Shown here piece after piece: positions 1 through 7,381 of a stretch of 64,000 bases of DNA (the stretch's first letter is position 1; every line of letters begins with the position of its first letter). The position numbers were made by a program, and so were the translations under genes. The notes below the pieces were generated by a model that worked only from the letters and a program-made list of their open reading frames with translations, did no database searches and had not been told where the DNA came from. Source of the DNA: Cellvibrionales bacterium (lineage in GTDB: Bacteria > Pseudomonadota > Gammaproteobacteria > Pseudomonadales > UBA7239); contig JADJPU010000001.1 in NCBI GenBank assembly GCA_016713115.1, positions 2,170,001 through 2,234,000 of the forward strand, read 5' to 3'.

Positions 1-1247
1 ACGCGGGCAGCGCCATGAGCCAGTTAGACGCTTACGGCTCTGGCGGCATGGTGCAGTCGCGTTTGATGGGCAAGCGCGTGACCTCGAAACAATGCGCACT
101 GGGTTTTTGTGAAATGCCGGCCGATTTCGTCAACGCTTATATTTTGGGTTCCGTGGGCAGCACAGGCACCGCAGCGGGGGCGTGCGCTACCTTTTTGTAC
201 AACTTGCGCATGGGCGTGGACGATATTCGCAGCGGTCGCCGTCGCGTAGTGATGGTGGGCACCAGTGAAGCGCCGATCATGCCGGAAATTATTGATGGCT
301 ACGATGCGATGGGCGCGTTGGCTACTGATGACGGTTTGAAAAAAATTGATGGCAGTGATGTGGCGAATCATCGCCGCGCCAGCCGTCCGTTTGGCGAAAA
401 CTGCGGCTTCACACTGGCGGAATCCGCGCAATTTATTATTTTGATGGACGATGCGTTGGCAGTTGAAATGGGCGCAACTATTTTTGGTGCAGTCGGCAAT
501 GTGTTTGTGAATGCCGATGGCCACAAAAAATCCATTTCTGCACCGGGCGCTGGCAATTACATCACCGTGGCCAAAGCACTGGCATCCGCGCGCGCATTGC
601 TCGGCGATGAAGCCGTTGCGCAGCGCAGTTTTGTGCAAGCGCACGGTTCCAGTACGCCGCAAAACCGCGTCACGGAATCGCATATTTTGAATGAAGCGGC
701 AAAAGCCTTCGGTATGAAAAAATGGCCAGTGGCGGCGATGAAAGCGTTTCTCGGTCACTCCATTGGCAGCGCGGCGGGCGATCAAATCACGGCATCACTG
801 GGTGTGTGGCAGTACGGTTTGATTCCTGGCATCAAAACCATCGACAAAGCGGCAGATGATGTACACGCATCCAATTTGCATATTGATAAACGCGATTTAG
901 AAGTAGGGCGTGAGAATATGGATTTGGCCGTCATCAACGCCAAAGGCTTTGGCGGCAACAATGCCACTGCCACCGTGTTTGCGCCGCATGTGGTGCAAAA
1001 AATGTTGCAGAAAAAACACGGCGCTTCTGTGATGAATACTTGGCAGAAAGCTAACGAGCGCGTGGCTGAAACAGCAGCAAAATACGATCAAGACGCCGTG
1101 CGCGGTACAGCCAACCCTATTTATTTGTTCGATCACAATGTCGTGCCTTGTGAAGCCATTTCCATCAGCAAAGACGCAGTAAAAATTCCAGGCTACGATC
1201 AAGCGATCACGCTGCCAACTGCCAACGATTACCCTGATATGGTGTGA
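1..1247 (+). CDS. Beta-ketoacyl-ACP synthase family protein, C-terminal part (5' truncated by window edge)
   Basis: Thiolase-fold condensing enzyme that would join acyl and malonyl units in fatty-acid or polyketide-type synthesis. The frame is open back to base 3, so the start lies outside the window. The Cys-His-His triad is visible: nucleophile Cys at 183-185 in a GACATF context, His at 642-644 in HGSSTPQNR, and His at 756-758 in GHSIGS. The C-terminus has the glycine-rich AKGFGGNN segment typical of KAS I/II folds, followed by roughly 90 extra residues, longer than FabB or FabF. This fits the larger stand-alone ketoacyl synthases of gammaproteobacteria, but the exact product is not determinable. 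It converges on the next gene with a 19-base overlap. Confidence 0.85.
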   Translation, partial: AGSAMSQLDAYGSGGMVQSRLMGKRVTSKQCALGFCEMPADFVNAYILGSVGSTGTAAGACATFLYNLRMGVDDIRSGRRRVVMVGTSEAPIMPEIIDGYDAMGALATDDGLKKIDGSDVANHRRASRPFGENCGFTLAESAQFIILMDDALAVEMGATIFGAVGNVFVNADGHKKSISAPGAGNYITVAKALASARALLGDEAVAQRSFVQAHGSSTPQNRVTESHILNEAAKAFGMKKWPVAAMKAFLGHSIGSAAGDQITASLGVWQYGLIPGIKTIDKAADDVHASNLHIDKRDLEVGRENMDLAVINAKGFGGNNATATVFAPHVVQKMLQKKHGASVMNTWQKANERVAETAAKYDQDAVRGTANPIYLFDHNVVPCEAISISKDAVKIPGYDQAITLPTANDYPDMV

Positions 1248-2125
1248 CGCAACCAGCGCGCAATGGCGAGTATGGCTTGCTCTGCTTCGGGTAAGCGCGG
1301 ATAAAACGCATGCCAGACATGAATCATGTCTGGCCATTCTTCCAGCGTGACCTTATTGCCGTGAGCTTTGAGTTTTTCAGCAAAGCGGCGCGAATCATCC
1401 AACAGCGTTTCCGCCGTGCCGACTTGCAATAAAGTTGGCGGCAAGTTGGCGAGGCTGTCTGCATACAGCGGCGACACCAGTGGATTCTTTAGATTGTCTT
1501 TGCCCGCATAAGACACAGCCATCATCATCAAACCGCCGCGATTGCCAGATAAATCTTTCGGCTTGTTAATTTCAAAGGTGTTGCCTTCGCAGGCGAAATC
1601 CACCCATGCGGATAAACCGACCAAGGCAGCGGGTGCCGGCAGTGCCAAATCACGAATTTGCAGAGCGAGAGCAAACGCCAAACTGCCGCCGCCTGAATCA
1701 CCGCTAATCACAATGTTTTTGTTGCTGTGTGATTGCAGTAAAAAACGATAAACGCTTAATGCATCTTCCAATGCACAAGGGAAACGGTGCTCAGGTGCGC
1801 GCCGAAAATTAAAGGTGACGACATTGGCATCACAAGCCAGCGCCAGTTGTGCGGCGAGTGGTCGGTGTGACAGCGTAGAACCCACGGCATAACCACCGCC
1901 GTGGCAGTGCAGGATGAGAGTTTTTTGTGGATTGTATTCGCCGATAAAAACAGTCTCTGCGTGAATGCCGTCGGCATCAAACGGCGAAAACTGCACGCCT
2001 GCAGGGTAGGGCGCGTTTTCCCAGCCGCTGTCCATAAAAGCGCGATTGCCTTCCAGCCCGCGTTTTTCAGCGCGTATAGCTTTTAGTTCTTCGCGGATTT
2101 GATTCAGTGTCGCTTCGCTGCTCAT
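1229..2125 (-). CDS. Alpha/beta hydrolase, hormone-sensitive lipase (family IV) type
   Basis: Probable carboxylesterase or short-chain lipase acting in the cytoplasm. Family IV marks are present: the oxyanion-hole motif HGGGY, the nucleophile elbow GDSGGG, and a late His in DMIHVWHAF after a conserved Asp. About 298 residues, normal for the family. An in-frame ATG at 2176 would overlap trmA and adds a poorly conserved leader; the ATG at 2125 (MSSEATL) lies 17 bases after trmA with a GAGAA-type ribosome site, so it was preferred. No signal peptide. Co-directional with trmA, so possibly co-transcribed. The substrate is unknown. Confidence 0.85.
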   Translation of the reverse strand: MSSEATLNQIREELKAIRAEKRGLEGNRAFMDSGWENAPYPAGVQFSPFDADGIHAETVFIGEYNPQKTLILHCHGGGYAVGSTLSHRPLAAQLALACDANVVTFNFRRAPEHRFPCALEDALSVYRFLLQSHSNKNIVISGDSGGGSLAFALALQIRDLALPAPAALVGLSAWVDFACEGNTFEINKPKDLSGNRGGLMMMAVSYAGKDNLKNPLVSPLYADSLANLPPTLLQVGTAETLLDDSRRFAEKLKAHGNKVTLEEWPDMIHVWHAFYPRLPEAEQAILAIARWLRHTISG

Positions 2126-2142
2126 AGTGTTCTCGCTATTTT

Positions 2143-3231
2143 TTATGCAACTTTTTTTCTCAATACCACGCCGCATTCCATGTGGTGGGTGTAAGGAAAT
2201 TGGTCGAACAGGGCGGCGTGCTCAATGCTGTGTGTGTGGCACAGCGTTTGCAAATTATGCGCCAGTGTTTCCGGGTTGCAGGAAATATACAAAATATTGT
2301 CGAAACGCTGAATCAAGCTGCAAGTGCTGTCATCCAAACCGGCACGCGGCGGGTCTACCAACACCGTGCTGAATTGATAGTCAGCCAGATTGAGATGCGC
2401 GAGGCGACGAAACGGTCTATCGCCGCGCAGTGCCTGCGAAATTTCTTCGCTGGATAAACGCGCCAGTGCAATGTTCTCGCAATGGTTGGCGGCGACATTG
2501 TGCTCCAGTGCTTTGATGGAGGCTTTGGAAACCTCTGTCGCTAATACTTTATTAAAACAGCGCGACAGCGGCAGGGTAAAATTGCCATTGCCGCAATACA
2601 GCTCCAGAAAATCGCCGTCGTTATTTTGTGCGTGTTGCTGCGCCCAGTTGAGCATGTGTTGGTTTACAGCGGCATTGGGTTGGCTGAAGGCAGATTCCGG
2701 TTGCTGCTGCGTAAATGTCTCTCCGTCGACTGTAAATTGCTCGGTGACAAAATCATGGCCGATAACAATTTTCTTGCCGCGGCTGCGCCCAATGATGGAA
2801 CAGCCCAACTTCGCGTGCAGGATTTCCGCTTGCGCCTGCCAGACCTCATTCACGGCTTTGTGGTAGGTGAGGGTGATAACGGCATCGCCCGTGGTAGCAG
2901 CGAGAAAATCCACTTGAAACAGTTTGCGGCGCAGGGTGTCGTTGTTTCGCAACTGCGCGAGCAGTGCTGGCATCAGTGCGTTGATGTGTTCGCAGGCGAT
3001 GGGGAAATGATCTACACGCACAATGTTTTTTTCAGCATCGGTCATGGCAAAAAAACAGTCGTCGTTTTCATGCCAGAAGCGAAACTCGGCGCGCATGCGG
3101 TAGTGCAGCGGCGGTGATGTAAATACTTCCAGCGCAGGTGCGGAAAACGCTTGCAGCAATGCGGTTAGGCGTGCGGTTTTTTCTTGCAGTTGCTCGCTGT
3201 AATGCGCGGCGTTGACGGGTGAAATGCTCAT
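2143..3231 (-). CDS. trmA: tRNA (uracil-5-)-methyltransferase TrmA
   Basis: SAM-dependent enzyme that makes m5U54 (ribothymidine) in the T-loop of tRNAs. At 362 residues it is close to the E. coli enzyme. Visible landmarks: the N-terminal YRMRAEFRFWHE substrate region, the SAM-binding LELYCGNGNFTLPL motif, the DPPRAGLD motif, and the SCNPETL segment carrying the catalytic Cys. The C-terminus HHMECGVVL is also typical. Five bases separate it from ybiB upstream, so the two are probably one transcript. Confidence 0.96.
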   Translation of the reverse strand: MSISPVNAAHYSEQLQEKTARLTALLQAFSAPALEVFTSPPLHYRMRAEFRFWHENDDCFFAMTDAEKNIVRVDHFPIACEHINALMPALLAQLRNNDTLRRKLFQVDFLAATTGDAVITLTYHKAVNEVWQAQAEILHAKLGCSIIGRSRGKKIVIGHDFVTEQFTVDGETFTQQQPESAFSQPNAAVNQHMLNWAQQHAQNNDGDFLELYCGNGNFTLPLSRCFNKVLATEVSKASIKALEHNVAANHCENIALARLSSEEISQALRGDRPFRRLAHLNLADYQFSTVLVDPPRAGLDDSTCSLIQRFDNILYISCNPETLAHNLQTLCHTHSIEHAALFDQFPYTHHMECGVVLRKKVA

Positions 3232-3236
3232 GGGGT

Positions 3237-4222
3237 TTACAGCCTGTCACGCGTGCGGTGTTGCCAGAGTTGCTCTGCCAATGCCCAAGCCGCTGTGTGG
3301 TTCGGTTCACGGTTCATGGCGCGCAGGGCGAGTGCTGCGGTGCCAATTACAGCGGCTTCGCCGTAAGCGTCTGTATCTGTGCCGCGCCAGACATGGCGCA
3401 AGCGCGCGGCATCCATGATGGTTTCCGGCTCTTGTTTCTCGGCAAAAAAACGCGGCCAAGCTTCTTGCGTGCGCTCGCCGTTGTGTACCAAAAATAATTT
3501 GCAGTCGGCTTCGGGGCGGTATTCAAATTCGCCGCTGTCACCTTTAATCGTCAGTGCGTTGGTTTGTTCGAGCAAGTAATTGGCTTGCGCACAATTTTCT
3601 GCATACGGCGGGTGAAAAATGCCTTGCACGGAGCACAGTGCGTTGAGTGGGTTGGTCATGCGCGTTACGGTGTGCACGGTGGAGCGCAGGCCGAGTACAT
3701 CGCGCAAATCCGCTAACTGTTGCAGTGGCTCGCCCCAAGCGCGCAGAGGAAAAAAGCACAAATTGTTGGCATCAATCGCCGAGGAAACGCCTTGCCAGTT
3801 TTTTGCCACGGGCAAACCCAGCGCATGAAAACAGTGCTCGGTGTAAATGCGGTTGGTTTTATGGCCATCGGTGCCGTGCATAAAAATGCGAATGCCATTT
3901 TCTGCCAGCAGCAGTGCGCTGAGAATAAACCACGGCAAGTGTTTGCGTTTTCCCGCGCAGGAAGACCAATCTAAATCCACTGCAATATCGCGCGGTGCAG
4001 CAATGTGTGTGCGCGCTGCGGCAATAAAGCCTGCCAACTCTTCAGTATTTTCTTCTTTCACGCGCAGCAACATTAAAAAAGCACCAATTTGTATTGGCTT
4101 AGCTTCGCCGCGCAAAATCATACCAAAGGCAGCCTCGGCTTCTTCACGCGTGAGTGAGCGCGCACCTTTTTGCCTTTGCCGAGGATTTGAATGTATTGCG
4201 CGAAGGGGTGTTCACGGTTCAT
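3237..4222 (-). CDS. ybiB: YbiB/TrpD2 family (glycosyltransferase-family DNA-binding protein), frameshifted near the N-terminus
   Basis: Homologue of anthranilate phosphoribosyltransferase (TrpD) in the YbiB/TrpD2 branch, whose members bind nucleic acid and lack shown TrpD activity. The long open part (4121 to 3237) has the TrpD-like fold with DLDWSSCAGKRKHLPW and the FMHGTDGHKTNRIYTE region. The N-terminus is in another frame: ATG at 4222 reads MNREHPFAQYIQILGKGKK, then the frame is lost at an A5 run (T5 at 4167-4171 on the plus strand). One extra A restores GARSLTREEAEAAFGM into the main frame. ATG 4222 overlaps the stop of the upstream PIN gene (ATGA). The break is more likely a single-base sequence error or very recent indel than an old pseudogene. 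Confidence 0.85.
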
Positions 4223-4665
4223 AAGTTGTCGTTTTCTTGCGAGTTGGTTTGTAAAAAAATACTGGGGGAAAGAATTTCTACGCCATGAAACGGATGCAGC
4301 ACCAGCAAATCTTTATCGCCAGTTAATAAAACGGTAGCCTCGCCGTTCACCGCCACATGCAGAAACTTGTCATCCTTCGGGTCGCGGCACACCGTGTCTT
4401 GCCAAGCAATATCCACTACACGAGCAATACCACCCAGTTTGCGAATAAATTCTTTGCGTTCTTCTTGCGTGATATAAGGGTCAAACTTGGGGCGACTCAA
4501 CACCTCAACCAGTTCCGTTAGCGTGGCATCGGATGCCAGCAGCACACCGCGCGACAAGGCGAGATCCAAGGCTTGCGCCGCAACACCATGCGGCAGCAAC
4601 AAACGGCTAATCAATATGTTGGTATCGACAACAAAGCGTTGCTCGGCAGTGGTTTGCTCAAGCAT
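4219..4665 (-). CDS. PIN-domain toxin (VapC-like ribonuclease), partner of Phd-type antitoxin
   Basis: Putative endoribonuclease toxin of a type II toxin-antitoxin pair. 148 residues with the PIN core: the first acidic residue in FVVDTNILIS, a middle Glu in LTELVEVL, and the late acidic cluster RDPKDDKFLHVA followed by TGDKDLL. These four acidic positions coordinate Mg2+ in PIN nucleases. It overlaps the upstream antitoxin gene by 8 bases and its own stop overlaps the ybiB start, so the three reading frames are translationally coupled. COG1569-type PIN proteins are often found with Phd/YefM-like antitoxins. RNA target unknown. Confidence 0.85.
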   Translation of the reverse strand: MLEQTTAEQRFVVDTNILISRLLLPHGVAAQALDLALSRGVLLASDATLTELVEVLSRPKFDPYITQEERKEFIRKLGGIARVVDIAWQDTVCRDPKDDKFLHVAVNGEATVLLTGDKDLLVLHPFHGVEILSPSIFLQTNSQENDNL

Positions 4666-4909
4666 CGCTGGCTAATAGCTCGGCGAGTTTTTTCTCGGTC
4701 AAACCGACTTTGGCGGCCTTGCTGCCGATCGCATCGCAAAACCGCTGAAACTCCGCCACATTCAGGCGGCTGAGGCGTTCGTATTCGGTCATGGAAAGCA
4801 CCACGGCCACATCACGCTCGTGGCGGCGTATAACCACAGGCTCCTTAGCGGCGGCTTCAATCACACCGGCGAAGGCTTGCTTGGCTTCAGAAGCGGTAAT
4901 AGCGCGCAT
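4658..4909 (-). CDS. Phd/YefM-family antitoxin
   Basis: Small antitoxin of 83 residues that should bind and neutralise the downstream PIN toxin and repress the operon. The N-terminal MRAITASEAKQAF and the VVIRRHERDVAVVLSMTEYERL segments are the standard Phd/YefM DNA-binding fold; the C-terminal half (AEFQRFCDAIGSKAAKVGL) would be the toxin-binding tail. A good AGGAG ribosome site precedes the ATG. The perfect palindrome just upstream has the TGTACA core known from YefM operators. Phd-type antitoxins more classically pair with RelE or Doc toxins, so pairing with a PIN protein is a mixed module. Confidence 0.88.
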   Translation of the reverse strand: MRAITASEAKQAFAGVIEAAAKEPVVIRRHERDVAVVLSMTEYERLSRLNVAEFQRFCDAIGSKAAKVGLTEKKLAELLASDA

Positions 4910-4923
4910 GGGCTACTCCTTTG

Positions 4924-4943
4924 TCTATTTTGTACAAAATAGA
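4924..4943 (-). promoter_or_regulatory. Operator palindrome of the Phd/PIN module
   Basis: A perfect 20-base inverted repeat, TCTATTTTGTACAAAATAGA, sits 15 bases upstream of the antitoxin start. Its centre TGTACA is the core element of YefM-type operators, so this is very probably where the antitoxin or antitoxin-toxin complex binds for autorepression. A specific promoter could not be fixed. Confidence 0.8.
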
Positions 4944-5014
4944 TGTTTTTTGTGGTGGGTGCAAGTGCTGTTTAGCGGGCTTCCCCTACCTGAATAGGAA
5001 AGTGTTGAGAGAAG

Positions 5015-5422
5015 CTAGGGTTGCAAAACAGCCTCAGCTAGCGACAGGGTAAAACTTGGAAACTGTTTGCGTATTTTTTTATCTTCTGTAACGAGTATCG
5101 TGTGATTTTTTTTAGCTAACGCGACAAACTCGCAGTCATACGCCGAGCATTCGCTGGCTTCAATCAAACGCAATACATCAAGAGAAGGCACATCGTATTC
5201 ATTGCCAGTCAGCAGCGTTTCTGCTTCGGTTTGTATGTTGTAGGCTTGTTCCAGCGTCAGTATTTTCTTTCGCAGGTATAGCGCAAGCACATTACGAAAT
5301 TCGCTGCGCCAAAGCACCGGTGCTATCCATTTTGGTTGCCGCATGAGCAGAAGTTCGGCTTGTTCACTAAATGCCGTTGGCAAGTACAGATAGGCCAAGA
5401 TGTTGGTATCAACAACAATCAT
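5015..5422 (-). CDS. VapC/FitB-like PIN-domain toxin
   Basis: Second PIN ribonuclease toxin of the region, 135 residues and unrelated in detail to the one at 4219-4665. Core residues: IVVDTNILAYLYL at the N-terminus, the APVLWRSEFRNVLA helix with Glu, then SAYDCEFVALAKK and the late VTEDKKIRKQFP acidic segment. It overlaps its antitoxin gene by 4 bases (ATGA), the usual translational coupling. Expected to cleave tRNA or rRNA when the antitoxin is lost; no target can be read from the sequence. Confidence 0.88.
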   Translation of the reverse strand: MIVVDTNILAYLYLPTAFSEQAELLLMRQPKWIAPVLWRSEFRNVLALYLRKKILTLEQAYNIQTEAETLLTGNEYDVPSLDVLRLIEASECSAYDCEFVALAKKNHTILVTEDKKIRKQFPSFTLSLAEAVLQP

Positions 5423-5664
5423 GGGCGCCCTTGCTCAATAGCCTTTGCAATATCCGCCGCTTTGAACTGTTTGGGGTTTAAAGAAACTCTAATCTGTCTA
5501 GCGCGAGCAAGGCGTTCTTCTTGTCCGTCTTTGCTGGGGAGCAGCACACGCTCTAGGCAGGCAATGACCTCGCTGTTAATGCTGCGGTGGTGGGCGTCAG
5601 CCGACTGTTTCAAGTTGTCGTAAATGGTGTCAGGTATGTTTTTTAGGGTGATGGTTGTGCCCAT
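5419..5664 (-). CDS. FitA-like ribbon-helix-helix antitoxin
   Basis: 81-residue antitoxin partner of the PIN toxin at 5015-5422. The N-terminus TTITLKNIPDTIYDNLKQSA followed by HHRSINSEVIACLERVL is an Arc/MetJ-type ribbon-helix-helix DNA-binding domain as in FitA/VapB proteins. The C-terminal charged tail (from about residue 50) would wrap the toxin. First gene of a two-gene operon; a short palindrome lies just upstream. Confidence 0.85.
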   Translation of the reverse strand: MGTTITLKNIPDTIYDNLKQSADAHHRSINSEVIACLERVLLPSKDGQEERLARARQIRVSLNPKQFKAADIAKAIEQGRP

Positions 5665-5680
5665 GGCTGGCTCTCGCGGT

Positions 5681-5693
5681 AACCATAATGGTT
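5681..5693 (-). promoter_or_regulatory. Candidate operator of the FitA-like/PIN module
   Basis: AACCATAATGGTT is a 13-base inverted repeat (6-base arms around one base) 16 bases upstream of the antitoxin ATG. Position and symmetry suit binding by the ribbon-helix-helix antitoxin. This is inference from symmetry and location only. Confidence 0.5.
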
Positions 5694-5870
5694 CCTATAT
5701 GGTATTGCTCGCTGAGGAGCAAGGCAACTCTGGCAAGTTGCTTTAGCCTCCAACGCTGATGGTTTCGTTTAACGGCCTGATTCAATGCCTTGGTGGTCTG
5801 CCTTGAGCTGCCACTATGTTACATATACATTGCTGTGATATGCTTAATTCGGCATAAATGGATTTGGCTG

Positions 5871-6035
5871 ATGAAATCAATTGTTTGGCATGGCAGTAGC
5901 TATGAGGATACGAAAGCGTTTCCGCCGGAAGCTCGTCGTGATGCGGGCTTTCAGTTGGACAAGGTGCAGCGCGGCATGGAGCCGGATGACTGGAAACCGC
6001 TGGCAACTGCCCGTTACAAGGCGCTTGTGAGGTGA
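5871..6035 (+). pseudogene. HigB-like (phage Gp49/DUF891) toxin, internally deleted
   Basis: The 54 residues match the two ends of the Gp49-like HigB toxin family: an N-terminal block (MKSIVWHGSSYEDTKAF ... QLDKVQRGMEPDDWKPL) joined directly to a C-terminal block (ATARYKALVR). Family members are about 100-115 residues, so roughly 50 central residues, including most of the RelE-like sheet, are missing with the frame preserved. An in-frame deletion is the simplest explanation; the product is unlikely to be toxic. Its stop lies just before the antitoxin ATG. The upstream extension to 5790 has no family similarity. Confidence 0.75.
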
Positions 6036-6040
6036 ATACA

Positions 6041-6352
6041 ATGAAAGTTAGCCAAAAAGCGAAGATTACATCCGGTCATGTCACACCTGCTAACCGCAGT
6101 GCGTTAGAGGATCTGTTTGCGCCGGAAGAAGCGGCAGAGCTGGAAATGCGCGCCAGTTTGTTACGGGGGTTGCAGGCTTGGCTTGCCGAATCTGCTCAGA
6201 CACAAATCGTTGCCGCACAGATTCTGAAAATATCCCAAGCGCGTGTTTCGGATATCAAACACGGCAAGATCAGCCAGTTCAGCCTTGATAAACTGGTGCG
6301 CCTTGCGGCGCGTGCAGGTTTACATCCTCGTCTTGAGTTGTGTGCAGCGTAG
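6041..6352 (+). CDS. HigA-like XRE-family antitoxin
   Basis: 103-residue helix-turn-helix protein, the usual downstream partner of Gp49-like HigB toxins. The HTH spans about residues 55-85: TQIVAAQILKISQARVSDI followed by a recognition and dimer segment, as in HTH_37 proteins. ATG at 6041 is preferred because GAGGTG lies six bases before it; a GTG at 6032 is also in frame. The toxin ahead of it is internally deleted, so this may now be an orphan regulator or antitoxin. Confidence 0.85.
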   Translation: MKVSQKAKITSGHVTPANRSALEDLFAPEEAAELEMRASLLRGLQAWLAESAQTQIVAAQILKISQARVSDIKHGKISQFSLDKLVRLAARAGLHPRLELCAA

Positions 6353-6509
6353 GGCTTGGCTGATCTGTGCACTGCCCCTGCCGAAGTGTGATTGCGTAGC
6401 AATCGTATAGAAGCTGGCCTCAAAATCAGGCGTGTTCAAATGTCTCGGGGCTGAGTGATCTTGGTCTTGCTTGTGGGGTTTCTTGGCCACTCAGCTAAGG
6501 TGGCTTCAG

Positions 6510-6755
6510 TCATGCTTGTGTGCGTTTTAGCCATCCTGATTTGATACAATAAATTACAAATTGGTGTGGATGCGGTGCATTCTTTGAGCCTGAAGAATGA
6601 TCTTTAACGGCGACAAGCATTTGATCAAAAGATAATTGTCCATTTGGTGACGCAGATGCCAATTTAGCTATTTTTTCCCAAGATTCAGCATTGTGCGGTT
6701 TCAGTCGTATCGGTGTGCGGGCAATTCGGTAAGTTCCTTCATGGTTCACTTTCAT
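6510..6755 (-). CDS. Small hypothetical protein
   Basis: 81 residues, basic, no membrane segment and no recognised domain. Visible features are RIARTPIRLKPHNAESWEKI near the start and the Gly/Ser/Lys segment KDHSSGSKNAPHPHQFV. The ATG has a good AAGGA ribosome site eight bases upstream, which supports a real gene rather than a chance frame. It stands alone between higA and the small membrane-protein gene in an accessory patch. Function unknown. Confidence 0.55.
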   Translation of the reverse strand: MKVNHEGTYRIARTPIRLKPHNAESWEKIAKLASASPNGQLSFDQMLVAVKDHSSGSKNAPHPHQFVIYCIKSGWLKRTQA

Positions 6756-6923
6756 TCAGATTTCCTTGTTTATTTGGTTTGAACATAGCGTAGAAGTGGT
6801 AAACCAAGCGTTGTATATAAAAAGTATTGATCTAATTTTGCTAAGTAAGAAGCTAACATTATCACTTCAAAAGTGATGCGGGAACTACAAAGATAAATAT
6901 AGGTTCTAGACAGGTGATCTGCT

Positions 6924-7277
6924 GTGTTAAATGATTTTTGGTTTCTGAAATATGAGTTTGCACCTTATGATCCAGATGTTGATGAGAAGTGCCAAAAGAA
7001 ATATATGCGTCCATGGCGTTTTCATATTATTTGGTATATTTTCTTTGCCATCGTATGCTGGCCTATCGCAGTATTTACTTTGGTGATTGAGTGTATCAGG
7101 ATCAACAAGGCTGCTTACTACAATGCTAGGCTGTACGAAGCCACATATTATGGAAAGCGCTTCGTAGAACCATCCGATAGCCGTTTATCTTTATATGTAG
7201 CAGCTTTTATCGTATGGGCTGTTTTGTATTTTATGTTCAGCTTCATGTTTCCTCAATACTCAACTTATGGAATCTGA
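6924..7277 (+). CDS. Small two-helix membrane protein, unknown function
   Basis: 117 residues beginning with GTG, supported by AGGTGA seven bases upstream. Two hydrophobic helices are evident, near residues 34-56 (IIWYIFFAIVCWPIAVFTLV) and 89-109 (YVAAFIVWAVLYFMFSFMF), joined by a tyrosine-rich charged loop. No recognised domain. The gene and its upstream region are visibly richer in A+T than the flanking housekeeping genes, suggesting acquisition. A 17-base hairpin (6861-6877) lies in the leader. Confidence 0.55.
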   Translation: MLNDFWFLKYEFAPYDPDVDEKCQKKYMRPWRFHIIWYIFFAIVCWPIAVFTLVIECIRINKAAYYNARLYEATYYGKRFVEPSDSRLSLYVAAFIVWAVLYFMFSFMFPQYSTYGI

Positions 7278-7345
7278 TTTTGCCGTCAATTTAACTCCAT
7301 TCTGTTTCTCTTATTAGGCGGGAAGTTGAAGAGGGTGTTTGCTCC

Positions 7346-7372
7346 ATAAAAAACAGGCCGCGTGTGCGGCCT
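7346..7372 (-). terminator. Rho-independent terminator of the ETF-QO gene
   Basis: On the minus strand AGGCCGC-ACAC-GCGGCCT forms a 7-bp GC-rich stem (7355-7372) followed by GTTTTTTAT, about ten bases after the ETF-QO stop codon. Stem plus T-run is the canonical arrangement. Confidence 0.88.
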
Positions 7373-7381
7373 GAGTGTGCA

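Noticed and set aside
24..785. Long minus-strand frame opposite the ketoacyl synthase, and similar long antisense frames (for example 7364-7960 and 8345-9049 opposite ETF-QO, 15241-16272 opposite clpP)
   Set aside because: They are mirror frames of strongly conserved genes, lack ribosome sites and show no domain.
4160..4175. Programmed -1 frameshifting at the A-runs in ybiB and clpA
   Set aside because: Only A5 tracts, no canonical slippery heptamer with a following stem or pseudoknot that I can see, and the same type of one-base loss occurs in unrelated genes.
6390..6404. GATTGC-GTA-GCAATC hairpin as terminator of higA
   Set aside because: Short stem with no T-run; could be chance.
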